Positions 33,816 through 43,665 of a stretch of DNA of 64,000 nt are shown in pieces. A program made the position numbers and the translations under genes. Source of the stretch: Megaustenia siamemsis (taxonomy: Eukaryota > Mollusca > Gastropoda > Stylommatophora > Ariophantidae); NCBI GenBank assembly GCA_032433765.1, contig JAVIAB010000073.1, forward strand, positions 60,547,552 through 60,611,551, given 5' to 3'. The notes beneath the pieces were generated by a model. That model saw only the letters and a list, made by a program, of their open reading frames with translations, had not been told where the DNA came from and searched no databases. Each line of letters starts with the position of its first letter. Within the stretch, counting starts at the first letter, position 1.

Positions 33816-34433
33816 CTACTTTGGTACGTAGACGATTTGTCTCTCCCCTGGGAATATTTTTGTTCTCACCCTAAGATTATCGGGTGTGTCCTGACGAAGA
33901 TCGATCAGCAAATAACCGTGAGGAGACGCTGTCGCGTCCTTAAAACTATCTTGGAGGTACCCCGCCTGTCCTGGGTACATTTGTTTGGCCAGATTTATAA
34001 TTTGACTCCCATCTCGCGGGTTCTTGAAAAGGACTAAATAGTGCGTATTGAGACTTATGGTTCGATGTTCTTTATTTTTTCCAAATAGGTTTTGAACAAT
34101 GTACATCACACTAATATCTCTGTGATGACTACCTTTGATGAATAATTTTGTTACCCTCTCGTCCGTCTCAGACATCAAGTCATCGATGACGATCAGTCTT
34201 CTCTTCTTACCACCTTCCAATTTATCAACGTCTGGTAGACCCTCGATAAATCTCACTGACCTCATAGTCTCGTATATCGGTTGCCATTCCGCATAACACC
34301 ATATAACTTCCTCCGGTACGGGGACAGCTAACTCGTGAAGGTTCTGTATAAACTTTTGTACAAATACCGTTTTCCCACACCCGGTAGGACCGGCTATCAG
34401 AGCTGTGAAAGGATGATTCCATCGGGGATCCAT
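33816..34433 (-). CDS. FtsK/HerA-type DNA-packaging ATPase (right arm, intact frame)
   Basis: Full-length packaging ATPase of about 205 residues. The ATG at 34433 (MDPRWNHPF) is preferred over the upstream in-frame non-ATG codons. Walker A is GPTGCGKT (15-22) and Walker B is LIVIDDLM (80-86). The family signature MSETDERVTKLFIKGSHHRD follows, then ISVMYIVQNLFGKNKEHRTI, NPRDGSQIINLAKQMYPGQA and a C-terminal YLLIDLRQDTPDNLRVRT. Motifs and length match Polinton/adintovirus ATPases. No disabling change is visible, unlike the mirror copy at 31823-32439. Confidence 0.93.
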   Translation of the reverse strand: MDPRWNHPFTALIAGPTGCGKTVFVQKFIQNLHELAVPVPEEVIWCYAEWQPIYETMRSVRFIEGLPDVDKLEGGKKRRLIVIDDLMSETDERVTKLFIKGSHHRDISVMYIVQNLFGKNKEHRTISLNTHYLVLFKNPRDGSQIINLAKQMYPGQAGYLQDSFKDATASPHGYLLIDLRQDTPDNLRVRTKIFPGERQIVYVPK

Positions 34434-34644
34434 CCTCACAAGTGCTACCAACTTTAGTGATTATACCACCCACAAAAATAACAAGGAGTGATTTTAGGTC
34501 AGCCCGCCAGGTTTCACTTCTTCAATTAACACTTATTTAAAAAAAACCACATCCTATATACAATTATTTTACACACACCTCATATTTCGCACCTATCACC
34601 CTGTTTGGACCCTTCCCGAAGTCACGGAACATGTCGCAACACGA

Positions 34645-34704
34645 CTGATAACGTATTACCTCGTCTGATAACATATTACCTCGCCTGATAACATATTGCG
34701 TTAG
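34645..34704. promoter_or_regulatory. 18-bp direct repeats between two divergent genes (right arm)
   Basis: CTGATAACGTATTACCTCGT and two similar copies lie between the ATPase (minus) and the PC4-like gene (plus). Mirror of 31553-31612. Confidence 0.45.
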
Positions 34705-34746
34705 CTACTATAAATAGACGGTCCTCGATACGATAAACGTAGCAGG

Positions 34747-34753
34747 TATAAAA
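34747..34753 (+). promoter_or_regulatory. TATA box of the PC4-like gene (right arm)
   Basis: TATAAAA in GGTATAAAAACCCCC, about 80 bp upstream of the ATG at 34832. A second TATAAATAG lies about 40 bp further up. Confidence 0.5.
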
Positions 34754-34831
34754 ACCCCCAGCCGAGCAGTGTACACACATAGATAATCAGCGTCTGTTGC
34801 CAGGTGGCTTGTGTTTGTTTTTGCTTTGACT

Positions 34832-35520
34832 ATGGAGTCGTGTAGCTTGAATACGCCAATTTCGTTTGATGCCAGTGATCAGCGCATATTTATGTCACGC
34901 GGAAATGAGACTGTAGTTCCGTTGTCTAAAGATGGCGTTAAGGCAGTCTCGGTTTGTGTTTTTCGTAACAGACCGTTGATAAATATAAGGACATATAGCG
35001 GTGAGAGTTTTTTTAAGTTTCCTACCCGAACTGGGATAACACTATCGAGAGAGGAATTTATCGCTTTAGTTGATATGCGAGAAGACATTTTAACCGCTAT
35101 GCTAACCTCAACTACACGCCACCTGTTGTTAACCACCAGATCAGCTACACACCACCTCTCCTTAACCAGCTCAACTACACGCCATCTCTCGTTAGCCACC
35201 AGAACTACACACCATCTCTTGTTAACCCGAATCTCATCAACTACACGACCCCTCCTTTTGTTAACCAAGGGAACCTCGCTCTTGTTAATCAGACGACAGA
35301 TCCGGCGGCCACTATGGATGTCCCGGGTGTTTCAGCTGAGGCACCAATTACCTATTCCAGCTTTGATCAAGGTTTTGTCAAAATGAAGGGCGGTTGTGTT
35401 GTGAAGGCTAATGAAACTTCCTACGCCCCTGTGTTTGATAGACATTTAACACAATCAGACAGTACCGCCAAAACAGGAGGGAGGAAACCCAGACATATCA
35501 ATTATCAACACTCGGACAGT
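34832..35520 (+). pseudogene. PC4-like ssDNA-binding protein with repeat region, frameshifted (right arm)
   Basis: Mirror copy of 30733-31424, with the start ATG at 34832. It has the same PC4-like domain (residues about 20-95), the same frame change after it, and the same NYTPPLVN-type repeats and conserved tail. In this arm an additional one-base difference near 35494 shifts the last few codons, so the frame runs past the normal stop into the AT repeat. The shared first shift and the private second one help to date events. Confidence 0.6.
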
Positions 35521-35570
35521 AATATATATATATATATATTTTCTCATATGTGTCGTGTATTTGTTGTATT

Positions 35571-35576
35571 AATAAA
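35571..35576 (+). promoter_or_regulatory. Poly(A) signal of the PC4-like gene (right arm)
   Basis: AATAAA downstream of the gene end. Mirror of 30681-30686. Confidence 0.5.
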
Positions 35577-35625
35577 TATATGTGAAATATAGAGCGACTT
35601 TTTTGTTTTGCTTTAGCGTGAATGT

Positions 35626-35668
<43 letters not shown>

Positions 35669-36718
35669 GAGGGTGTGGGTTGATGATGATGATGAGGGTG
35701 GCACATGATGATGATGATGAGGGTGGCACATGATGATGATGTGTCAATTTGTGTAGCTTGGTGATGATGATGAGGGTGGCACATGATGATGATGTGTCAA
35801 TTTGTGTAGCTTGGTGATGATGATGGTGTTGTTGAGGGTGTGGCTTGATGATGATGGTGGCACATGATGATGATGTGTCAATTTGTGTAGCTTGGTGATG
35901 ATGATGGTGTTGTTGAGGGTGTGGCTTGATGATGCTGATGATAAGAGAGAGAGAGCGTCACTATTTAATCACTACACATGATGATGTTGCCCGAGCCGAC
36001 CAGCGACGACGACCAGCGACGACCATTAATCACTACACATGAAGATGTTGCCCGAGCCGACCAGCGACGACGACGACCAGCGACGACCAGCGACCGCCGA
36101 CGACCCCAGCGCCGATGATGATGACCGATGATGACCGAGGTGGCCCGATGATGTGGCCCGATGATGATCGACGTGGCACTAACACCCCCTTTGTCTTTTT
36201 TTGCCTCCTGTTGCCATCACACATTGATGATAACACGACCCCCCCCCCCCCCCCCCCGCAAGTTTTAGACTGACATACAAGTTTTAGAACCACTGGTCTC
36301 CATATTTACCTCCTGTTGCCATCACACATTGATGATAACACGACCCCCCAGCAAGTTTTAGACTGACATACAAGTTTTAGAACCACTGGTCTCCCAGCAC
36401 ACCTACAAGTTTTAGATCCACTGGTCTCCAAACACACCTACAAGTTTTAGAACCACTGGTCGCCAGCACGCACACTTGAGATAAGACCACCCGCGAGGCC
36501 GACCACTTCAGATAAGCACTTGAGATAAGACCGACCACCCGCGATAAACGAGGTCACCTGAGATTGCACGATGCAGGCCATGCTGCACGACGAGATTGTG
36601 CTGCACGATACATGCCAATGCTGCATGGTGCCAAAATATGCTGCACGATACAAGATTGTGCTGCACGATACAACACAAAATGTTAAAATCCTTGCTCAAA
36701 ACACCCTTGTATACTACT

Positions 36719-36752
36719 CACATTATACAGATGTCATCACCCAGCACATAGT
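36719..36752. repeat. Target duplication and last satellite unit after element 1
   Basis: CACATT (36719-36724) repeats the left flank. It is followed by TATACAGATGTCATCACCCA, a 38-bp satellite unit in the same orientation as the array at 27345-29579. The element is therefore inserted in the array and is not an inverted part of it. Confidence 0.9.
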
Positions 36753-36754
36753 CT

Positions 36755-37638
36755 TCCTATACTTTTTCTTCATCAATGTCTTCTTTTTTGTCGCCTCTTC
36801 AGTTTTGTCTTCTTTTTTCTTTGTGTTTTTTTTTCTTTGTGTTGTGGTTTGTGTGTGTGCGCGATTTTCTCCTTATTTATCTTCATCTTCTTGGTCTTCT
36901 CCTCCTTGCTTCATTGACCGTGGACAGACATCTGTGAACTGATAGTAGCTCTAATTGAATGGACAAGTCTATCAATTATAGTGTTTTCAAGGACAACAAC
37001 AAAACCTATCCTCCTTGCTCGGTCGCTTGTCATTGGTCACAGGGTGCGATAAGTCCTGTCCATACAGTGCACTTCCAACTCTTCAACTGACCTCCATGTA
37101 GCTTCTGGCTCGCCTCTTTAACCTATCTATTAAACGCACTTCCTGATTTCCATGACAACGCAAACTATTATCATAAGTATTATTATTTTTAGATCAACAT
37201 AATCTGTTTCAGCTTCTGCCACTTATAACTCTGTGCACATCTCTTTGACTGTACTAGCGCGTAAAACAACATACTAATACATTGTACATTAAGAACTAAT
37301 AACAGCTATAAAATAAACTGAAACAACAAAAGGCGAAGAAAAAGTACCAAAATGTAAACAACTTGAAATAGATGAAATTGCATTCAGTACTTGAGAGCAA
37401 CTAAGCGATGTTGTCAGCAACAGGTCTTTAACGGCATTTGCAGCATTTGTGTTCTGTAATGCTGAAGATAGGGCAGACAGGGGAAGAGATTGGAAGACTA
37501 CATCAGGGGCAACATTCTCATATCTTAGAAAGGAGCTCTTCTTCGTGAAGGTTGAAAGGAAATTCTGAAAGCGTCACCAAGAGTGCTCTAGCGATCGTCA
37601 CGATTACGTGACTCATAAATCTAACTCTACTTTTATTG
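36755..37638. other. No gene recognised
   Basis: A T/C-rich stretch (36765-36910), then unique-looking sequence without motifs. Confidence 0.4.
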
Positions 37639-37866
37639 TTACTTTATTGATAGTGCAATGATTGGAGAAATACTGTTACTTTATTGATAGTACAATGATT
37701 GGAGAAATACTGTTACTTTATTGATAGCACAATGATTGGAGAAATACTGTTAATTTATTGATAGTACAATGATTGAAGAAATACTGTTACTTTATTGATA
37801 GTACAATGATTGGAGAAATACTGTTACTTTATTGATAGTACAATGATTGGAGAAATACTGTTACTT
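37639..37866. repeat. 37-bp tandem repeat, 6 copies
   Basis: Units of 37 bp starting TTACTTTATTGATAGTACAA begin at 37639, 37676, 37713, 37750, 37787 and 37824. They are nearly identical. Confidence 0.95.
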
Positions 37867-38420
37867 TGCGAGAGTACAAAACAGTCAACTAAGTATCATA
37901 ATACAAATGTTCAGTCATGCTGAGAACTTTGATGGTACTGACGTATTGTGTCTCACAGGAACGGTAGCCATCCCATGTACTGTGTCGTCAGCACATGCCG
38001 ACAAAGAAGGCAGAATCAACAGTGAGTCATATTGTGACCAGTCTTAGAACCGGTTGAGGCCCGCAATAAAGCCCAAATGCCGTGGTTTGCTCACTTTTGG
38101 CTAGATATTACAGCACGACAATGCGCGGCCGCGCACATCACACGCGATGGTCGAAAAGATCTTGAATCTGCATTCCGTGTGTCTTCCACATCCACACTAT
38201 ACGCATCACCTCGTGCCGAGTGACTATCATATCTTTGGTTCCTTCTGAGCAGGCTCTTGGTGCCAAGACGTATCCTACTGACAGCTCAGTGAAAACAACA
38301 GTGGCTGTGTACTCAAACAAACGGTTTTACTTCTCGAGGAATCAAAGCAAGGTTGAAGTTCCGGCCAACGTGTATTGGACCTGTTAGGATTAGGGTAATG
38401 TTGACAGTAATGAAGAAATG

Positions 38421-38773
38421 TTATGATTTTACAGAAGAATGTTGAGAGTACCATGGACAGCTAAGAAGGGTAATGAAGATGTTCTGAGAGAGGTCAAAGC
38501 AAAAAGAGAGCTAATTTCCAATATTAGGAAGAAAAAATCATCATTTTTTGGCCATGTAATGAGAAGAGAACAACTGGAGTATTTTGTAACAACTGGAAAA
38601 ATTGAGGGACGAAGAGATAGAGGGAAGCAAAGAGAAAAAATAACAGACAGCTTAAGAGAATGGCTTGGCAGAAGGTCAACAACAGAAATGATAAATAGCT
38701 GCCGAGATCGAAGATTGTGGAGAGACATGATCACCTACACCAGTAGGCCCGGTACTTAATGATGAGTATGATG
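38421..38773 (+). pseudogene. LINE family B, 3' fragment with target duplication
   Basis: The translation reads FYRRMLRVPWTAKKGNEDVL, SSFFGHVMRREQLEYFVTTG, KIEGRRDRGKQREKI, then RRLWRDMITYTSRPGT and a TGATGAGTATGATG tail. A 12-bp duplication AATGAAGAAATG flanks it (38409-38420 and 38774-38785). It is a 353-bp, 5'-truncated insertion whose frame is still open for about 106 codons, so it is relatively young. Confidence 0.9.
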
Positions 38774-38789
38774 AATGAAGAAATGAGCA

Positions 38790-39221
38790 CCATATCTTGC
38801 ATGCGCATTTTTGCATAAAAAATAGTGGAAGTTACTGAACGTTGAATCACTTTCGTATATTGTCACTGTTTTTTGCACCGATCGTTACATAATATTTATA
38901 TTTAAATAATAAATAATATTAATATAATTTAATAAAATTAATATTTTTTATTTAAACATGTCTAACAAACCAATATAGAGGATTTATTCTGATTTAAACT
39001 GCTTTAATTACATTTTACAAGAAGTATTGGTGAACAGTGGACACAACAGAAACTTCGCCAGTATTTTGACGGACGATGGAAAAACAAATACAGTTGCAGC
39101 AACAAGAATGCAGAAAGCAAATAATTGCTATCTACCAAATAACATCGATTTTGGAATAAACTGCCTGTGAGTATGCAAACATGCAAGAAATTTATAGAAA
39201 TATTTTTTATGCCTTCATAGA
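38790..39221. other. AT-rich DNA, possible LINE tail
   Basis: Mostly unrecognised. The plus strand near 39140-39200 reads RFWNKLPVSMQTCKKFIEI, which resembles the C-terminal W-N-LP motif of CR1/Jockey-type LINEs. The match is too short to be sure. Confidence 0.3.
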
Positions 39222-39227
39222 CCCGAG
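39222..39227. repeat. Target-site duplication of element 2 (left)
   Basis: CCCGAG, identical to 48439-48444 on the other side of the element. Confidence 0.9.
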
Positions 39228-39450
39228 AGTAGTATAGGTGGCTGTGAACTCAACAGAAAAGTGGAATAACATGCACCGAAATACAATAGATTTGGCATCG
39301 ACTTTGCACCAAAACGGTGCCAAAAAAAAAAAAAAAAAAATATTTTTTTTTCGAATTCGCGATTTTTTCGAACTTCATAATTTTTTTTTTGGGGGGAATT
39401 TTTTTTTGGGGGAATTTTTTTTTGGTGTTCGTCAGTTTGTCGAAATGGTT

Positions 39451-39860
39451 CACTGAGAGCTTAACTCAGGTAAATTCAAAAGACTCGGTGCTAATCCGGT
39501 GATCGCCTCTCGTTGTGTGTTAGATGAAAATGAAAGAGTATTTTAAAAGAGTATATTTGTGAAAGTAAACAGAATTATTTAAAAAATATGTATTTGTGAA
39601 AGTAAACTCAGAATTATTAAAAATAATAAAAAAAAACAGTCTCCCTTCAGGATTCGAACACGGGTCTACTACGTGACAGGGCAACATGTAAAAAAAAAAA
39701 TGCTGACAAGCAATAACATTGAAAGGTTAGTTTTGTCGAACGGTCTCCTGTGTTTCTGAGAGCTTAACCGCAGGTAAATTCAATAGAGACTCGGTGCTAA
39801 TCCGTGTCCGGTGATCGTCGCTCGCTGTGTGTTAGAAATTTGTGAAAGAGTATTTTAAAT
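39451..39860. repeat. Direct duplication near the tip of element 2 (left arm)
   Basis: A segment of about 95 bp starting CTGAGAGCTTAAC and including ACTCGGTGCTAATCCG and TGTGTGTTAGA occurs at 39451-39550 and again at 39757-39860. The spacer holds GGATTCGAACACGGGTC, which reads as a B-box-like TGTTCGAATCC on the minus strand, without a clear A box. Mirrored at about 47805-48215. Confidence 0.7.
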
Positions 39861-40067
39861 TCCGTTAGCCAACTCAGGTAGAACCCCGATTGAAAAGAAA
39901 ACGGACTTATGTTAAAAATAGTAAAATATAAGTGGTCGTGTGTGTTATCGCTACCAACATCATCATGTGTCGTGTAGTAAGGTGTGCTAATATTAAATAG
40001 TGACGCTCGCTCTTTCTCATTCAATGTAAAGCAAAACAAAATTCTATATTTCACAATTTTATTAATA

Positions 40068-40073
<6 letters not shown>

Positions 40074-40133
<60 letters not shown>
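40074..40133. repeat. (AT)n microsatellite, element 2 left arm
   Basis: About 30 AT units directly after the PC4-like remnant. The right-arm copy (47542-47578) is shorter. Confidence 0.93.
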
Positions 40134-40135
<2 letters not shown>

Positions 40136-40465
40136 CTGTCCGGATGCTGATAATTTTAAGCGTCTGGGTTTCCTCCCTCCTGTTTTGGTGGTACTGTTTG
40201 TTAAATGTCTATCAAACACGGGTGCATAGGAAGTTTCATTAGCCTTCAAAACACAACCGCCCTCCATTTTGACAAAACCTTGATCAAAGCTGGAATAGGT
40301 AATCGGTGACTTTGCTGAAACATCCTGGGCAGCCACACTGGCTGCCGGAGCTGTCGTCTGATTAACAAGAGTGAGGTCCCCTTGGTTAACAAAAAGGGCG
40401 TGTAGTTGATGTTAGCATAAGCGTTTTCGAGACTGCCTTAACGCCATCTATAGACAATGGAACTA
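40133..40465 (-). pseudogene. PC4-like gene with internal deletion (element 2, left arm)
   Basis: The minus strand keeps the conserved tail ITYSSFDQGFVKMEGGCVLK ... KPRRLKLSASGQ, ending at 40133. A few codons of the PC4-like domain start (VPLSIDGVKAVS) remain near 40460. The middle, present in element 1, is deleted: the sequence jumps from GVKAVS directly to the Asn/Tyr/Thr/Pro repeat zone. This is a clear deletion derivative of the element 1-type gene. Confidence 0.75.
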
Positions 40466-40479
40466 CCCCCTCTGCCTTC

Positions 40480-40832
40480 ATGTCCTATCATCATCATGTG
40501 CCACCCTCAACACCATCACCCCTTCATGTCCTATCATCATCAAGCCACACAAAGTATCAACCCCTTCATGGCCTATCATCATCATGTGCCACCCTCAACA
40601 CTATCATCATCATGTGCCACCCTCAACACTATCATCATCATGCGCCACCCCCAACACCATCATCAAACCTTCATATCCCATCATCATCTTGTGCCCTACC
40701 ATTAAATAGTGACTCTCTCTCTTTCTCTATCGCATATCCAAGCTAACTCAAGTCAAATAAAAATCATCACCAAGCCACACAAATTGACACATCATCATCA
40801 TAGGCCACCCTCAACACTATCATGTGCCACCC

Positions 40833-40880
<48 letters not shown>

Positions 40881-41085
40881 GCATATCCAAGCTAACTCAA
40901 GTCAAATAAAAATCATCACCAAGCCACACAAATTGACACATCATCATCATGTGCCACCCTCAACACTATCATCATCATGCGCCACCCCCAACACCAGCCC
41001 TTCATGTCCTATCATCATGTGCCACCCTCAACACCATCATCAAACCTTCATGTCCTATCATCATCATGTGCCACCCTCAACATCA
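40480..41085. repeat. CATCAT-rich and CT repeats, element 2 left arm
   Basis: Repeated blocks of CATCATCATGTGCCACCCTC followed by AACAC, two copies of a block of about 110 bp with AAAAATCATCACCAAGCCAC (40755 and 40905), and a (CT)n run at 40836-40876. Related to the terminal zone of element 1. Mirrored at 46590-47190. Confidence 0.85.
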
Positions 41086-41240
41086 AACCTTCCGGCTTGG
41101 ACGGAGGAACTGTTTTCCATCAGTCGAGTAAATGAAACAAACCCCGTTACATATGTGTTGAAAGACGATAAGGGCGATGAGATAGAGGGGTCATTCTACA
41201 CACCGAAAATTCAAAAAGTTGGAGACAAACTCATCATCCC
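41085..41240 (+). pseudogene. Polinton integrase C-terminal fragment (left arm)
   Basis: Reads PAWTEELFSISRVNETNPVT, then YVLKDDKGDEIEGSFYTPKI and QKV. This W.EE.F.I..V...NPVTY.LKD..G..I.GSFY pattern is the SH3-like C-terminal region of Polinton integrases, which is normally followed by a chromodomain. The catalytic core is absent and the sequence changes to repeats on both sides. Mirror copy at 46430-46585. Confidence 0.8.
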
Positions 41241-41366
41241 TGCATGTCCTATCATCAACCCACACAAAGTATCAACAAGCGAAATTCTCTCTCTCTCTCT
41301 CTCACTCTCTCTCTCTTTCTCTCTCTCTCGCTCAGTCTCTCTCACATTCATGATAAACCAAAACAA

Positions 41367-41420
41367 ATAGGCTCATATTAAAAAAGTCGACCTAAAACCG
41401 TAAAATATTCCACTACAACA
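41367..41420. repeat. Recurrent junction module, copy 1 (left arm)
   Basis: Contains AAAAAAGTCGACCTAAAACC followed by GTAAAA. Related copies lie at 42422-42490 and 43665-43740, each beside a gene fragment. Mirror copies occur in the right arm. Confidence 0.7.
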
Positions 41421-41529
41421 CAGACCGCTAGACTGAACAGTACTATGAAAAATAAACGTCCGTGAATCAAGCGCGCTTATAACACGAAGTCTCACATCCG
41501 ACTAGTTTAAATATAATCCGGTAAATCAA

Positions 41530-42350
41530 AGTTAGGAGGCAAGGGCAGAAACTTAGGAGGTAAGGGCAGAAACCAAAGAGGCAAGGTCAGAAAACAAGGA
41601 GGGAAGGTCAGAAATCTAAGAGGCAAGGGCAGAAACCTAGGAGACAAGGGCAGAAACCTAGGAGAAAAGGGCAGAAACCTAGGAGACAAGGGCAGAAACC
41701 TAGGAGGCGAGGGCAGAAACCAAAGAGGCAAGGGCAGAAATCTAGGAAGCTGTGTTAGAAAACAAGGAGGGGAGGTCAGAAATCTAGGAAGCTGTGTTAG
41801 AAAACAAGGAGGGAAGGTCAGAAACCTAGGAGGCATGGTCAGAAATCTAGGAAGCTGTGTTAGAAAACAAGGAGGCGAGGGCAGAAACCTAGGAGACAAG
41901 GGCAGAAACTTAGGAGGTAAGGGCAGAAACCAAAGAGACAAGGTTAGAAAACAAGGAGGGAGGGTCAGAAATCTAAGAGGCAAGGGCAGAAACCTAGGAG
42001 GCGAGGTCAGAAACCTAGGAGGCGAGGTCAGAAACCTAGGAGGCGAGGTCAGAAAACAAGGAGGGAAGGTCAGAAACCTAGGAGACATGGACAGAAAACT
42101 AGGAAGCAAAGGCTGAAAACCAAGGGAGGGTCAGAAATCTAAGAGGCAAGGGCAGAAACCTAGGAGGCGAGGTCAGAAACCTAGGAGGCGAGGTCAGAAA
42201 CCTAGGAGGCGAGGTCAGAAAACAAGGAGGGAAGGTCAGAAACCTAGGAGACATGGACAGAAAACTAGGAAGCAAAGGCTGAAAACCAAAGAGGCAAGGT
42301 CAGAAATCTAGGAAGCTGCATTAGAAAACAAGGAGGGAAGGTAAGAAACC
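41530..42350. repeat. 21-bp tandem array, element 2 left arm
   Basis: About 39 units of 21 bp such as GAGGCGAGGTCAGAAACCTA+G. A block of about 160 bp is itself duplicated (41945-42115 and 42125-42290). Since 21 is a multiple of 3, a frame with a seven-residue repeat (GGEVRNL) stays open; this is not evidence for a protein. Mirrored at 45335-46155. Confidence 0.93.
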
Positions 42351-42421
42351 TATCTACTTCCATACTGATACTAGTTAGACACATCGATCAGATAGTTACA
42401 TCCAAATCGCAAACATTTTAC

Positions 42422-42490
42422 CCCAGAACACAAAAATTTAGGGTCATACTCAAAAAGTCGACCTAAAAATCCCAAAAGCTACTCACATAG
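42422..42490. repeat. Recurrent junction module, copy 2 (left arm)
   Basis: CACAAAAATTTAGGGTCATA then CTCAAAAAGTCGACCTAAAA then AGCTACTCACATAG, directly downstream of the minus-strand fragment ending at 42483. Confidence 0.75.
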
Positions 42491-42690
42491 TCATACTAGT
42501 TAGACACAACGAGCAGGAAGGCTCCAATGTCACGTTGACATCAAATCTAGCGTCGCAAATATCGTCGTTATCGAGAGATTCGTAGCGAATCCAGACATCA
42601 CCCTCTATTACATTGAAATAATTTAGCGGAAATTGTATCTCCACCAGTGCGATCTCATACTGCGTCGAAAATTGCCTCCAGCGTTCTCTA
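42483..42690 (-). pseudogene. Polinton structural-like protein fragment (left arm)
   Basis: The minus strand reads STQYEIALVEIQFPLNYFNV, then IEGDVWIRYESLDNDD and VNVTLEPS. The pattern (F.T.L...W.VGL.EI.YP...YNV) resembles the N-terminal part of a large conserved Polinton protein that is probably structural. It starts abruptly out of the 22-bp array, which reads through in the same frame. Identity is uncertain. Mirror copy at 45000-45203. Confidence 0.5.
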
Positions 42691-43018
42691 ACATTGCCTC
42701 GATCGTTCTTTAACATTACCTCCAGCGTTCTCTAACATTGCCTCCAGCGTTCTATAACATTGCCTCCAGCGTTCTCTAACATTGCCTCGATCGTTCTCTA
42801 ACATTGCCTCGATCGTTCGTTAACATTGCCTCCAGCGTTCTCTAACATTGCCTCCAGCGTTCTCTAACATTGCCTCCAGCGTTCTCTAACATTGCCTCCA
42901 GCGTTCTATAACATTGCCTCCAGCGTTCTCTAACATTACCTCGAGCGTTCTCTAACATTGCCTCGATCGTTCTTTAACATTGCCTCGATCGTTCTTTAAC
43001 ATTGCCTCCAGTGTTCTC
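42665..43018. repeat. 22-bp tandem array, element 2 left arm
   Basis: About 16 units of AACATTGCCTCCAGCGTTCTCT, with a second type having TCGATCGTTCT. It joins the structural-like fragment to the polymerase fragment, with both reading in the same direction. Mirrored at 44670-45015. Confidence 0.94.
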
Positions 43019-43440
43019 TTCACAAGTTTCGTAAGGGAAACATTTGTCGTACTGGGAGAAAAACTCGTTTACCCTATCCATTTTAACGACCCCTTCTAAT
43101 GATGACTCGCTGAGTGCCAAGTACAGACTATCTGTATCCATTTCACAGAGTCGAAAGTCGGACCTCTCTACGAATCTATCCAGGAAGTCATAGTAAAATT
43201 CCAACATTCCCAATTTGGTGTACTGGTAGACGAAAAAACCAAGCTGTGAAGGAAGATCCCACAGGATACTTCGATTTCCAAGCGACACCTCATACAGGTC
43301 TTCACCAATAGGCGTCATGGTTTTAAACAGGGGGTTAATTACCAACTTTGTTGTATTGGCCCCCTCTTTAACATAGGTCACGTTCACATGTTTCCCCAAA
43401 TTCGTCAAGGTCTTCCCATAGGCCGAGAAAAATATTACCA
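43018..43440 (-). pseudogene. Protein-primed DNA polymerase B, palm fragment (left arm)
   Basis: The minus strand reads FFSAYGKTLTNLGKHVNVTY (motif B, with the YGK core at residues 8-10), then LPSQLGFFVYQYTKLGMLEF and CEMDTDSLYLALS (motif C, DTDS at residues 102-105). These are hallmarks of the pPolB of Polintons and adintoviruses. Only about 140 residues of a protein that normally exceeds 1,000 remain: exonuclease, motif A and TPR regions and the thumb are absent. The fragment ends at the 22-bp array. Mirror copy at 44244-44668. Confidence 0.9.
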
Positions 43441-43562
43441 CCAGATCACAAAAATGTAGGCAGAAACCTAGGAGGCAAGGTCAGAAACCTAGGAGACAAG
43501 GTCAGAAACATAGGAGGCAAGGGCAGAAACCTAAGAGGCAAGGGCAGAAACCTAAGAGGCAA

Positions 43563-43665
43563 TGATGGGGGCTATTCCTAACTTTCTTCTCAGTTCTTCA
43601 TTTCTGAGCTTATCTCTCAGACTGTTTCCTGTCATTCGTCTAACACATTTCATCTCTGAGATCAC
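43563..43665 (-). pseudogene. LINE family C scrap near the palindrome centre (left arm)
   Basis: The minus strand matches the LINE copies at 48600-48700 and 49975-50030 (GATGAAATGTGTTAGACGAA, AGGAAACAGTCTGAGAGATA, GAAATGAAGAACTGAGAAGA, AAGTTAGGAATAGCCC). About 100 bp of LINE coding DNA is carried inside the element and mirrored at 44018-44122. Confidence 0.75.

Larger units (their letters stand above)
29586..36718. mobile_element. Element 1: palindromic Polinton/Maverick-type element, 7.1 kb
   Basis: The element begins AGTAGTAGTATACAAGG and ends CCTTGTATACTACT. It is flanked by a 6-bp duplication inside the 38-bp satellite. The arms 29586-32651 and 33604-36718 are inverted copies of each other over about 3.1 kb, with few substitutions and small indels. 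The 952-bp loop between them is single-copy. Each arm holds, from the outside in, a terminal repeat-rich zone, a CT microsatellite, a PC4-like gene pointing outward, and a packaging ATPase and a small basic gene pointing inward. The loop holds the rest of the basic gene, one further gene and a truncated integrase. ATPase plus retroviral-type integrase plus the 6-bp duplication identify the Polinton/adintovirus group. The palindromic form is abnormal. Confidence 0.92.
33604..36718 (-). repeat. Element 1, right arm of the palindrome
   Basis: Inverted copy of 29586-32651. It keeps the ATPase frame open but has its own indel near the end of the PC4-like gene. It carries one extra copy of the terminal repeat and a 19-base C run near 36239-36257. 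Confidence 0.93.

Noticed and set aside
29586..36718. Pure assembly artefact (fold-back read) as the explanation of the palindromes
   Set aside because: Both elements have different flanks on the two sides with perfect 6-bp duplications, a single-copy loop, and arm-specific substitutions and indels. Raw reads should still be checked.
41835..42116. 93-codon frame with RNLGGEVRNLGG repeats in element 2
   Set aside because: Product of the 21-bp array. It is mirrored exactly and has no other coding sign.
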